Positions 51,409 through 61,459 of a stretch of DNA of 64,000 nucleotides are shown in pieces. The notes under the pieces were generated by a model that did no database searches, had not been told where the DNA came from, and saw only the letters and a program-made list of their open reading frames with translations. Position 1 is the stretch's first letter; each line of letters begins with the position of its first letter. This stretch comes from Phallusia mammillata (taxonomy: Eukaryota; Chordata; Ascidiacea; Phlebobranchia; Ascidiidae), in assembly GCA_003260075.1 (NCBI GenBank), contig QLIY01000030.1:303023-367022 (forward strand), in the 5' to 3' direction. Made by a program: the position numbers and the translations under genes.

Positions 51409-53399
51409 GGAAATATTCCGGCAAAAACACACCGAAAACCGGATTTTTCTTCGATTTTTTGACCCCCAAAAATCGAAAAAACGGAAAGGCCATAGCCTTA
51501 GGGTTTTTTCAAAAATCGGGTCAAAATTTTCGATTTTCAAAACCGGTTTAAACCGGTTTGGAGGTTCGGTAGGAGGCAGAAACCGGTCAAAACCAGTTTG
51601 AAACTGGAATATTCCGGCGAAAACCCACCGAAAACCGGATTTTTCTTCGATTTTTTGACCCCCAAAAATCGAAAAAACGGAAAGGCTATAGCCTTAGGGT
51701 TTTTTCAAAAATCGGGTCAAAATTTTCGATTTTCAAAACCGGTTTAAACCGGTTTGGAGGTTCGGTAGGAGGCAGAAACCGGTCAAAACCAGTTTGAAAC
51801 TGGAATATTCCGGCGAAAACCCACCGAAAACCGGATTTTTCTTCGATTTTTTGACCCCCAAAAATCGAAAAAACGGAAAGGCTATAGCCTTAGGGTTTTT
51901 TCAAAAATCGGGTCAAAATTTTCGATTTTCAAAACCGGTTTAAACCGGTTTGGAGGTTCGGTAGGAGGCAGAAACCGGTCAAAACCAGTTTGAAACTGGA
52001 ATATTCCGGCGAAAACCCACCGAAAACCGGATTTTTCTTCGATTTTTTGACCCCCAAAAATCGAAAAAACGGAAAGGCTATAGCCTTAGGGTTTTTTCAA
52101 AAATCGGGTCAAAATTTTCGATTTTCAAAACCGGTTTAAACCGGTTTGGAGGTTCGGTAGGAGGCAGAAACCGGTCAAAACCAGTTTGAAACTGGAATAT
52201 TCCGGCGAAAACCCACCGAAAACCGGATTTTTCTTCGATTTTTTGACCCCCAAAAATCGAAAAAACGGAAAGGCTATAGCCTTAGGGTTTTTTCAAAAAT
52301 CGGGTCAAAATTTTCGATTTTCAAAACCGGTTTAAACCGGTTTGGAGGTTCGGTAGGAGGCAGAAACCGGTCAAAACCAGTTTGAAACTGGAATATTCCG
52401 GCGAAAACCCACCGAAAACCGGATTTTTCTTCGATTTTTTGACCCCCAAAAATCGAAAAAACGGAAAGGCTATAGCCTTAGGGTTTTTTCAAAAATCGGG
52501 TCAAAATTTTCGATTTTCAAAACCGGTTTAAACCGGTTTGGAGGTTCGGTAGGAGGCAGAAACCGGTCAAAACCAGTTTGAAACTGGAATATTCCGGCGA
52601 AAACCCACCGAAAACCGGATTTTTCTTCGATTTTTTGACCCCCAAAAATCGAAAAAACGGAAAGGCTATAGCCTTAGGGTTTTTTCAAAAATCGGGTCAA
52701 AATTTTCGATTTTCAAAACCGGTTTAAACCGGTTTGGAGGTTCGGTAGGAGGCAGAAACCGGTCAAAACCAGTTTGAAACTGGAATATTCCGGCGAAAAC
52801 CCACCGAAAACCGGATTTTTCTTCGATTTTTTGACCCCCAAAAATCGAAAAAACGGAAAGGCTATAGCCTTAGGGTTTTTTCAAAAATCGGGTCAAAATT
52901 TTCGATTTTCAAAACCGGTTTAAACCGGTTTGGAGGTTCGGTAGGAGGCAGAAACCGGTCAAAACCAGTTTGAAACTGGAATATTCCGGCGAAAACCCAC
53001 CGAAAACCGGATTTTTCTTCGATTTTTTGACCCCCAAAAATCGAAAAAACGGAAAGGCTATAGCCTTAGGGTTTTTTCAAAAATCGGGTCAAAATTTTCG
53101 ATTTTCAAAACCGGTTTAAACCGGTTTGGAGGTTCGGTAGGAGGCAGAAACCGGTCAAAACCAGTTTGAAACTGGAATATTCCGGCGAAAACCCACCGAA
53201 AACCGGATTTTTCTTCGATTTTTTGACCCCCAAAAATCGAAAAAACGGAAAGGCTATAGCCTTAGGGTTTTTTCGAAAATCGGGTCAAAATTTTCGATTT
53301 TATAAACCGGTTTAAACCGGTTTGGTGCTTCGGTAGGAGGCTAAAACCGGCTAGAACCAGTTTGAAACTGGAATATTCCGGCAAAAACCCACCGAAAAC
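51409..53399. repeat. 196-bp satellite array, about 10 units
   Basis: Unit starts at 51409, 51606, 51802, 51998, 52194, 52390, 52586, 52782, 52978, 53174 and a partial one at 53370. Interior units look identical; the first and last carry substitutions. Each unit contains the palindromes GGAATATTCC and AAACCGGTTT and an inverted pair TTCGATTTTT/AAAAATCGAA. No coding capacity. It starts about 220 bp after the hemicentin poly(A) signal. Confidence 0.95.
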
Positions 53400-53924
53400 A
53401 TCATTAGTATTGGAATACTGTTTGTGTTTTTTTCGCAATATTATATTTCCCCACAGTTTTTTTTAAACGATTAAAAGATTTCTCGAGCATGACGGATAAT
53501 AATTTAATAACTTGAAATTGGTCTATTTTGGAGGGTCGTTGTAATGTATCTCCAACTTTAGATGAACATATATTCGGTATGGCGCTTTTAACGGGCCTGG
53601 CGTACTGTGATTTATCTTCTACTTATTACCTCTACACTATCATAACAAAGCACGAAAGTTTTGCTGTAAAATATTTTTATTCATCAGCTTTCTATTTTGG
53701 GAAATCAAGAAGATTGATAGCTAGTTCAATATGCTGCAATCAGGGGGACATAAAAAACAAGGTATAATATCTGTAAAGTTAGTTTTCTCTTGCATGACTG
53801 CAACGTGCTCAAACATGTTAAGGAAAGAAATAACGAAGAATATTCAGTTCAGAAAGTTGCGATCAAGAGAAAATGAATGAACAGAGCAACTTGAGCACAT
53901 TTTCTGTGCAAGTTAATTTTTAAA
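53400..53924. other. Intergenic, no supported gene
   Basis: Between the satellite and the duplicated block. Contains a 79-codon open frame (53528-53767) with no recognisable domain and a short SINE-tail match (CCTGGCGTACTGTGA) near 53596. Confidence 0.5.
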
Positions 53925-55250
53925 CATTGTATAACTAAAGTTAGGAAACTTTGCAAATCCTTGGTCAACATTTGCTTCAATTTTATTCTTAACTTGGTAA
54001 GCACAACATTTAAAGTTTTGAATCGACTAAACGTAAAAAATTGTAAGCAGAAAATTTGTAAAAATATCAAGTATCAAACAAGATAAGGAATTTAAAAGTG
54101 GAGGAGTTTTGAAGCTTAAAGATTGGAAGTTGCTACTATTTTTACATGTGGTTTGTAAATAGGAACTTCAGCTCTGGAAATATAACCGGTGAAGTTGATT
54201 GGCCCCCCCCCCAAACACCAACTTTGATGATGCAATCTGGTGGACAAAGCATTTGTTTTTTGGAAACTTTTTGTTGGACTAGGAACCGGAGCCATTTTAA
54301 TTTACGCGTTAAACGCTTCAGATTTTTTTTATCAGAACACGTACATACTACAACATAACACACTTACACCTAATTTAGTAAAAAGAGAAATTAAATAATT
54401 GTTTACGTTTTTTTTAATCAACTTATACCAGTTTTACGGCAGTGGATATTCGCCCCCCCCCCCATTGTATAACTAAAGTTAGGAAACTTTGCAAATCCTT
54501 GGTCAACATTGCAAAATCCTTCAATTTTATTGTTGACTTGGTAAGCACAACATTTAAAGTTTTGAATTGACTAAATGTAAAAAATTGTAAGCAGAAAATT
54601 TGTAAAATTATTAAGTATCAAACAGGAGTTCAGATAAGGAATTTAAAAGTGGAGGAATTTTAAAGCTTGAATATGCTACTATTTTTACATGTGGTTTGTA
54701 AATAGGAACTTCAGCTCTGGGAATATAACCAGTGAAGTTGATTAGAGACCCAATTTTAAATGATATTTGTATGGTTTAACATCTACTATGTAGTACATTA
54801 TACAGAGCATTATTGTATCTCAGCACAAGACATTATATTTAATTCACTTCGCGTTGTAACTTTCCCCAGATTTTAGAAAGCAAGGACATAAGTTATATTA
54901 TTTGAAAGTTAAAGGAAAGAATCAAACAATCGAAAAAAAACAGCAAACAAACAGAACCGCACAATAAACAGAAACATTCACACATTTACAAACAAGAATT
55001 GTAAGCCCCCCCCCCAAACACCAACTTTGATGATGCAATCTGGTGGACAAAGCATTTGTTTTTCGGAAACTTTTTGTTGGACTAGGAACCGGAGCCATTT
55101 TAATTGACACGTTAAACGCTTAAGATTTTTTTTATCAGAACACGTACATACTACAACATTACACACTTACACCTAATTTAGTAAAAAGAGAAATTAAATA
55201 ATTTTTTACGTTTTGTTGAATCAACTTACACCAGTTTTATCGCAGTGGAT
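53925..55250. repeat. Intergenic duplicated block with three C runs
   Basis: The segment from 53925 (ATTGTATAACTAAAGTTAGG) recurs at 54464; 54213-54450 recurs from 55016. C runs at 54203-54212, 54453-54463 and 55006-55015. No supported gene: open frames here are short and shared only through the duplication. Confidence 0.8.
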
Positions 55251-55841
55251 ATTCCCCTGTGGGTAAAAACCCTTTCTGGTCCCAAAAGGGTTGAAACAAT
55301 TTTGTCATTACCATTACCATTTTTTTCGGTGACGTCATCATGCCATGACGTCATAGTGGGTAATTTTATTTTCTGATATGGAGGGTTAAAATGAAATGCA
55401 TAGGTTTGTTTTTAGGGGTACAAACAAGAACGAAAATGGTTAACTGCTGTTGTAGAGCATTTTACACCAATGAAATAAAGATTCAAAGAAAAAAACATAC
55501 AGAGCAGTGTAAAGTTGTGTAACCAAAAAAAATAACGTAAGTAACAAGCAGGGGGCTTGTATCATAACAGCAAAATTATTTGAACCACACTCATATGGGT
55601 TAGGCATAGATACACAAACCATGAAAAAGTTCATATTAATGCAGTAAAACAAACAAACAATACTGCAGAATCGTGTAGATAGAAGAAAGTTTTGGTGAGA
55701 AATGTAATTTGGGGCAATGCAGGTTTTTATATCCGTACGAATGCTGTGTAATACACTATTGACATCAAATAAATGAAAACGCAGACCGGGCTAGAAAATA
55801 AAATGGACAAAAAAATATAATCCGCCCTGGAAATTGAAACA
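55251..55841. other. Intergenic, nothing recognised
   Basis: AT-rich, with a GTGACGTCATCATGCCATGA palindrome-like spot at about 55330-55349. No supported coding sequence. Confidence 0.4.
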
Positions 55842-56046
55842 CTATACAAGCCGCAACTTACAATCTAATAAATACGGTATGTCCGCGCAGAAATATACTT
55901 CAAACCGCCGCTTCATATTTGTGCTAGAAAACACGTTTTGTCCGATAGTGTGACTGAATTCGTCATATTGCTTCCAGTAACGGCACCAGTTTGTGGAATA
56001 CCACCGTTGGAAAATGTCTCCAAACCACTTCCACGGTTTTGTTAGG

Positions 56047-56583
56047 CTAGGAAGCGGATTGGTCCAGAATAAGTAACGTGTCAATTGCATGACAACCGTT
56101 GCTACATTCAGAACTTGCTGAGTTCGAAGCTGGGCTGATGTTTCTTGCCGTGCCAGCTTGTTTGTAGAGCTCGATTGTTAAGCGGATTGGTTGATAAAGT
56201 TCTTTGATTTGTTGGATCTCAGCAACGTGATGAGGTTGTAGCACCTGAACAATAAGTTGAAAATTACCATAAACAAAAGAAATTCACAAAGCTTTAAAAA
56301 ATGTACTCTCGATTTTATTGGTTAACATTAACAAACCAGTCTAGGATACTTAATACAAGGCATAAAAAACGAAAATAATTGCCTTAAAGGCGAACCAAGG
56401 CAAAAGTTTATTTTATATTTAAGCATTCTCTTTAGCGCAAGACAGTGTTGAATTATAGTACACAAATAAGATGATTTAACATGCTTCGTGTAGCATCGCA
56501 TAAAAATACTTTAGGCATTTAATTACCTTGTGGCTCCATTGCGTGTGTAGGAGGCCGATGTTGTGCTGCCATTTCTGCATCGC
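56047..56583 (-). CDS. Possible small spliced gene, 83 codons
   Basis: Not recognised. On the minus strand, exon 56583-56527 (TTTTTCAG acceptor, GTAATT donor, 57 nt) joins exon 56244-56047 (acceptor TTGTTCAG). From the ATG at 56580 the frame runs 83 codons: it starts MQKWQHNIGLLHTQWSHK and continues VLQPHHVAEIQQIKELYQPI to a TAG. The helix-prone composition suggests real coding. Another open frame (56090-55842) overlaps it. Upstream exon-like blocks (57378-57324, 57087-57014, 56781-56692) have good splice sites but no single obvious frame, so they may be 5' UTR. Low certainty without RNA data. Confidence 0.35.
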
Positions 56584-57013
56584 CTGAAAAACAAATTAGA
56601 ATGTAACAAATGAAAACCCAACATACATTTACCATACACTATCTGACAGAAACACTTAAACACAATGTTTCTCCATAAAGTTACAAGCTACCTTTTAAAA
56701 CTTGTCGTTAATCTCGTGCGGTGATCAAACTGGCGTATTATCCTTGTCGCTGCTGCAGTGATGGGTTGATGTGTTCAGCGCCTGAAAAAACAACAACATA
56801 GTTAAAGGAACCCCCCCCCCCGTGGTTGTCGTGCGCAGATCGAGCTTCTAGCTTCAAAAATGCTGCTGCGGCGATAAGATGATGTGTTCAGAGCCTGAAA
56901 AAACCAACAATGTCAGAGGAAGGATTTAAATCATGCACTAACAAAAACTTACATTAACAATTATAAAGCATGAAGCATGATGAACAACGTTACTCAGTGA
57001 ATAAAACAGCTAC

Positions 57014-57087
57014 CTCGTAAAGTTGGAGGTTAAGTGCAAGTGTATCTCGACCATTTCCTCCATGCTGAGTTGGATCTTCTGTAAAAC
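57014..57087 (-). other. Exon-like block, minus strand
   Basis: 74 nt between TTTGTTTCCAG and GTAGCT. Two frames are open; one reads FTEDPTQHGGNGRDTLALN. It may belong to the same transcript as 56047-56583. Confidence 0.3.
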
Positions 57088-57097
57088 CTGGAAACAA

Positions 57098-57378
57098 AAT
57101 ACAAGATAGTGGGAAAGATCAAATACTTCAGTACAATGTTTATCAGTCTTAACGTTAAACGAGTATTACCTCGCATAAAAATATTACATCGATTCTGTTT
57201 GGGTGGTTTCGTTGACCTATTGACCTTTGTTCGTTGAATTGTTGACCTCCGCCCCCCCCCCAGTGGGAAAGATCAAATACTTCAGTACAATGTTTATCAG
57301 TCTTAACGTGAAACGAGTATTACCTCGCATTTTTTTTTCGTTGACCTGTTGACCTCTCTTCGTTGACCTGTTGACCTC
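57098..57378. repeat. Intergenic duplication, C10 joint
   Basis: AGTGGGAAAGATCAAATACT starts both copies (about 57107 and 57262); C10 at 57252-57261. The ends diverge through a GTTGACCT-rich stretch. Confidence 0.8.
57324..57378 (-). other. Exon-like block with internal repeat, minus strand
   Basis: 55 nt between TTTTTAACAG and GTAATA. Contains GGTCAACAGGTCAACGAA repeated. The allelic-looking copy near 57174-57251 has a stop in the frame that is open here, which argues against coding. Confidence 0.25.
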
Positions 57379-58206
57379 CTGTTAAAAATACAAAACTATT
57401 TAAAATGTGTTGCATGTAAATTCCTAGTAATGCAGTTGTATTTTGTTTTTATGTTGCGCTTACTATAAAATAGACGTGTTGATCTAAAAACATTAACTTA
57501 GTTTAAAACCTGGGGTCCTCTCTAGACGGTAAGTCGACAGAACGAAGTAGAAAATGACTTTTATGTTTTTTAAACAAACAAAACTAACATAAAAAGCTTC
57601 AATATTCACATAAGCTCCTAAACTTTTAACAATTAAATAACCTAAATCGCCTAAACCTGAAAAACAAAAACAAGATGTGTGTTATACCTAAAAAAATGGG
57701 ATTAAAGAAGATGCGATCTATAGTGTATTTATAGTGCTAAGGATAAATTTCTGCAAAAAGGTTAAAAATGCACAAAAAATATGTTACACCTGTGGAAAAG
57801 TGAAATGCAGTAAAGTTTTTAAAAAAACTAAATGTTTGAAAAGCAAGTTTCCTATTAAATCTGTGGAAACAAAACAATATTAAACCTGAAAAACAAAAAT
57901 AACCTGAAAAACAATCAATGTATTAATAAAGTTAAATACTGAAAACCAATAAATGTACTAAACCTGCAAAACAAGAAAACCTGCAAAAACAAAACAATTT
58001 GGTTTGTAATTATTGCAAAATTACAAAGTACCTGTAATGCAAGAATCAGATTCCAACAAATTCAATTCAAATTGTTTCAAATTTTGACAAATAAAGAACA
58101 TAAATGTGGCACTGAATCTGAAAAGCATAAAAATAACGTTTAAAAGTGAAATGTAATGGACAAACGGACGTTCGGAGTAACTTTCAACTGTCTGCATTTC
58201 TAACAC

Positions 58207-58455
58207 TTGACGATGGCGGTTCGCACGGTTAGAGCGACGAGCTATAAACAAAAACACAACGATAGCATAGAGAACCTGTCGGCTGATGTAAAAAGGCACA
58301 ACACCCCCCAAGAACTGGTCTTACTAACGAGAAATAAAAGGATAGAAAAAGTGGACTCGCACACATTTTTGTTGATGAAAGAGGGAAAACGCAAGCTCAA
58401 AAATATAAGTGCAAGCAATCGGTGGATGAAATCTTCGTTGATCTCTCGCATGTAA
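58207..58455 (+). other. Unrecognised open frame, 82 codons
   Basis: Lys- and Ser-rich frame starting in a GATGGCGGTTC motif (MAVRTVRATSYKQ...). The opposite strand is also open over the same stretch. No domain seen; it may be chance. Confidence 0.2.
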
Positions 58456-58989
58456 CTGGTGTTAGAATGTTTTGGGAATCGAAAAATGTTTCTGAAACAA
58501 AACTTTGGAACCGCCATCGTCCCTCCACGGCCGACGCAAAAGTACACAAGCTACCTCGACTAACTGACCTGCATACCGTCGCAAATTAGCCTAGAAAAGT
58601 AGAAGGTGAGTCTGTCGTGTTTTACAACCACCCAAAATGTCACTGCCCCATAATGACAGGGTGGCCGGGTCAAGCAGGAATACGTAACTGAAATAAGATG
58701 TAAGTAAGTTAGCCTAAATCCACGAATAAAAATAGGTTTGACCAGCAAACAAGGGCATTGGGGCAATAAATCAGCGCCATGTTAAGTAATAATCAATTTA
58801 TCGCGAATATCGAGGCCATTAACATCACATGCTTGATATCCAATTCGCAGTCTCTTCTTAGTGAAGAAAACTTAGAAATGGATGCACAAGCATAGATCAT
58901 ACAAGCTGGTCAAAACCCGAAAAAAAAATCCACAACATCCCTATTTTACAGTTAGTATAGGCGCAGAAGTCTTGTTTGAAAAGGAACAG

Positions 58990-59290
58990 TGACATTTACA
59001 GCGTATAACTCTGCAGATCGCGTCACTGCCCCTTGCCCTCAGAGTCCCCCCGCAAGGACCCAAATAAATTACGCAACCGCTGGGCTGGGAAAACAATTAA
59101 CAACAGTTTGCGCCCTACCAGGGTGGCTCGCGGGACTTTTCGGGCAAAATGCTATGCCGGCCCCCTCAGGTCCACGAGCCTGGACTTTCATTGGGGGTAG
59201 CGGTGTCCCTACTCTGACCCCGCCTACACCGCGGCCAGCGAATGCGGTGGATGCCATGCCAAGGCCGTGTTTCTAAGCGCACCTTATTTT
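58990..59290. other. GC-rich island of unknown function
   Basis: About 300 nt of clearly higher GC than the AT-rich surroundings. Both strands happen to be open over part of it. It could be a promoter region or a structured RNA; on the minus strand GAAAGTCCAGGCTC near 59175-59190 vaguely recalls RNase P/MRP RNA, which I regard as weak. Confidence 0.35.
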
Positions 59291-59310
59291 AGCTAAAGCC
59301 ATTTAACAAC

Positions 59311-59532
59311 GCGCCACGCCTAGCTAGAAATCGATCTAAACTAAGGTCCTACGTGGCGCGCGAATCCCAAACGTACCCCACCTATGTTACCTATAACCTA
59401 CCCTTAGTTGACGAGTGCTGCTCTAACTCTAGTCCTAGCGCCAACTTGCTGACATAGTAGCACTCTTACAGACTTGGACCATTCTTTGACCACCGAGGAA
59501 GACTTCTTCACGAGTCAACCTCGGCAAAGAAT
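59311..59532. other. Three consecutive ~50-nt inverted repeats
   Basis: Hairpin 1: GCGCCACG (59311) with CGTGGCGC (59352). Hairpin 2: GAGTGCTGC (59413) with GTAGCACTC (59457), one G-U or mismatch. Hairpin 3: ATTCTTTG+CCGAGG (59481) with CCTCGG+CAAAGAAT (59519), 14 pairs with a 4-nt bulge. Spans are 49, 53 and 52 nt. Confidence 0.55.
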
Positions 59533-59735
59533 AGATCACTCACCCTAGCGCCAGTTAACCTAAGTTAGGCCTAACAGTTCCGCAAACCCGGTTGACCCAC
59601 GACAGACTCCTATGTTTAAATACAAATAAATATTTGAAGTTGAGGAACGTTGGTTGATGGATGAGAATTGAGTTGAATGAAATCGTTGGGCAGACGAGGT
59701 GATTTGAATCTGTCAATAAAAAGCACTTTATATAT

Positions 59736-59987
59736 ATGACATCAGTTCTACGTTGTAAGGAAAGTATTGTATCATTGCAAAACAACAAAGGTTTCTTTGC
59801 ACTAGAACCCAACATTTCTACAGGCAAAAAGCGCACGAGACGCGATTTTCTAAATCAGCGCCTTAAGGAAAAGCGCCGTGTGTTACGTCACAGAAAAATG
59901 TGCGTGGATAAACTTGCCACGTACAGTAAACGCTTTAGTGACCTGGTTCTGTTTTTGACAGTAAAGTTAACTTTGTTTAGCAGCTGA
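59736..59987 (+). other. Unrecognised basic open frame, 83 codons
   Basis: Starts MTSVLRCKESIVSLQ and has a strongly basic middle (KKRTRRDFLNQRLKEKRR). TATATATA lies just upstream (about 59730). No family recognised. Confidence 0.25.
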
Positions 59988-60880
59988 AACGATTAATAGT
60001 TAAATGTTAAATATATTAAGGTAATTTTACCTGAACTTGGAGACGGAAGAATTATCTATAACTTCTGACGGTGTAATTGATGCAATGAAAGCTGCAAAAA
60101 TATATAAGTGTCAATACAAAGTTTTATTTTGCAATATTTTTTACGCCTATGACGCAAAGTATTGCTACATAATTAGTTGTTTATAGGCCTTTAACTGTAA
60201 TTTGCAATTCACACAAATTTTATAAACTACATGTTACAAACAAACTTGTTCCAAATTTTATCCCTACACAATCACATGTGGCGATACACAGTAATAAGTA
60301 ACCTAACTTTTACAACAAAGAATTACATTGAAACTCACCTTAATACACCGCCAGCCTTCCACCTCCGCACGCCACCAACTCCACAAGCAAATGACTTTGC
60401 AAGGAAAGGATTGACTTTGACGCGGGTGAAGCTCGAAAGCTGATTGGTCGTGATGTCACTAAAATTATTCAAGTGTGTCGAGTGGCATTTCGGCGCGGAA
60501 GCATTTTTGTTTTAAGTTGCAAAAAGGTAAATTAAAATTTTTTTTAATACTAGTTTAGTACCCGTAAGTATGTTTTCATAGTTTAAATCGGTTTTTGTTT
60601 TAAAAATATGTTTTAAAATTTATGTATTTGATCAAAATCACACATTGAAAGAGGTATGTTCGTAAATGGTGTTGTGAAACTGTTGGCTTGGTTAGTAATG
60701 TGCCTAATGTGCCTTAAACATGTTATATCTATCTAGTATTCAACACATATTTGCAGAACCCAAAGCATTTTTGTGTTTTAAAAATGTTTCTATTTTTTGA
60801 AAGCATATTTTTAAAGCATTTCTTTAAAAATGTTCCCGAAAATAAAGAAATTTAGACTTCCAATTTCATTCCAGGTTACA
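59988..60880. other. Intergenic, possible first exon on minus strand
   Basis: On the minus strand GTGAGTTTC (about 60331-60339) and a TTTTTGCAG acceptor with GTAAAATT donor bounding 61 nt (about 60030-60090) look like splice sites. Beyond these I see nothing. Confidence 0.3.
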
Positions 60881-60970
60881 TTTCGAATGAGATTCGAACC
60901 AAGGACGCGCAATCAGCTTTTAACGCTTGTTTGTTGACAGGAGCCCCAGACCATTCAGCCATCTGCCTGC
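60881..60970 (-). mobile_element. tRNA-like SINE fragment, second family, intergenic
   Basis: On the minus strand: GATGGCTGAATGGTC then GGTTCGAATCTC about 55 nt on. Layout matches 28366-28447. It could be a degraded Leu/Ser tRNA; I could not find a clean acceptor stem. Confidence 0.4.
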
Positions 60971-61244
60971 AGTTGGTTAAACTACTTTTTCTACATACTT
61001 TTTACGTGTTTAACTTAGAGGTTGTAAACATTTTTGCTGCATAATTGTTTTTTGCAACAAGCAACAATACGCTACAAAATCTGAAATCGACAAATGCAAC
61101 TGTAAAACTTTGTTAAAGCAATCGGTGTAAAGACCATGTAATAAATGTAATTGGTTACATTACAAATACTTCCGTACGTCGATATTTGTACAGTAATAAA
61201 CCACTTCACATTAAAGTAATAAACATATAAAAAAGAAACACTAC

Positions 61245-61423
61245 CAGTGGTGGGTTTCAAATATTTTGTCAGTTGGTTCTGTCACAAAGTCATATTTTTC
61301 AGCTGGTTCTGTTACAAAAAGTCCATTGACAGTAACCAGTAATGCTAACCGGTTCGCTGATCTCATAAAAATTCGTGAGACAATTCTATAGAACCGGTGC
61401 GAACTGGCTGAATCCCACCACTG
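61245..61423. mobile_element. hAT-type MITE, about 179 bp
   Basis: Ends CAGTGGTGGGTTTCA and TGAATCCCACCACTG pair as inverted repeats; the interior has a repeated GGTTCTGT motif and AACCGGTTCGCTGAT. Same family as the copies at 18742-19067. It sits just upstream of the first CUB-gene exon seen. Confidence 0.65.
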
Positions 61424-61459
61424 GATAGTTGAGCACAAGTGCAACTTTTTTGTTTTCAG

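Noticed and set aside
53528-53767. 79-codon open frame as a gene
   Set aside because: No domain, no splice context, contains a SINE-tail match and lies in repeat-rich DNA.
59175-59190. RNase P or MRP RNA from GAAAGTCCAGGCTC
   Set aside because: Only one short motif fits; I could not place the other conserved regions.
58990-59240. U1 snRNA on the minus strand
   Set aside because: A TAATTT-like Sm site and a GGGGGACT segment are suggestive, but the 5' ACTTACCTG essential to U1 is absent.
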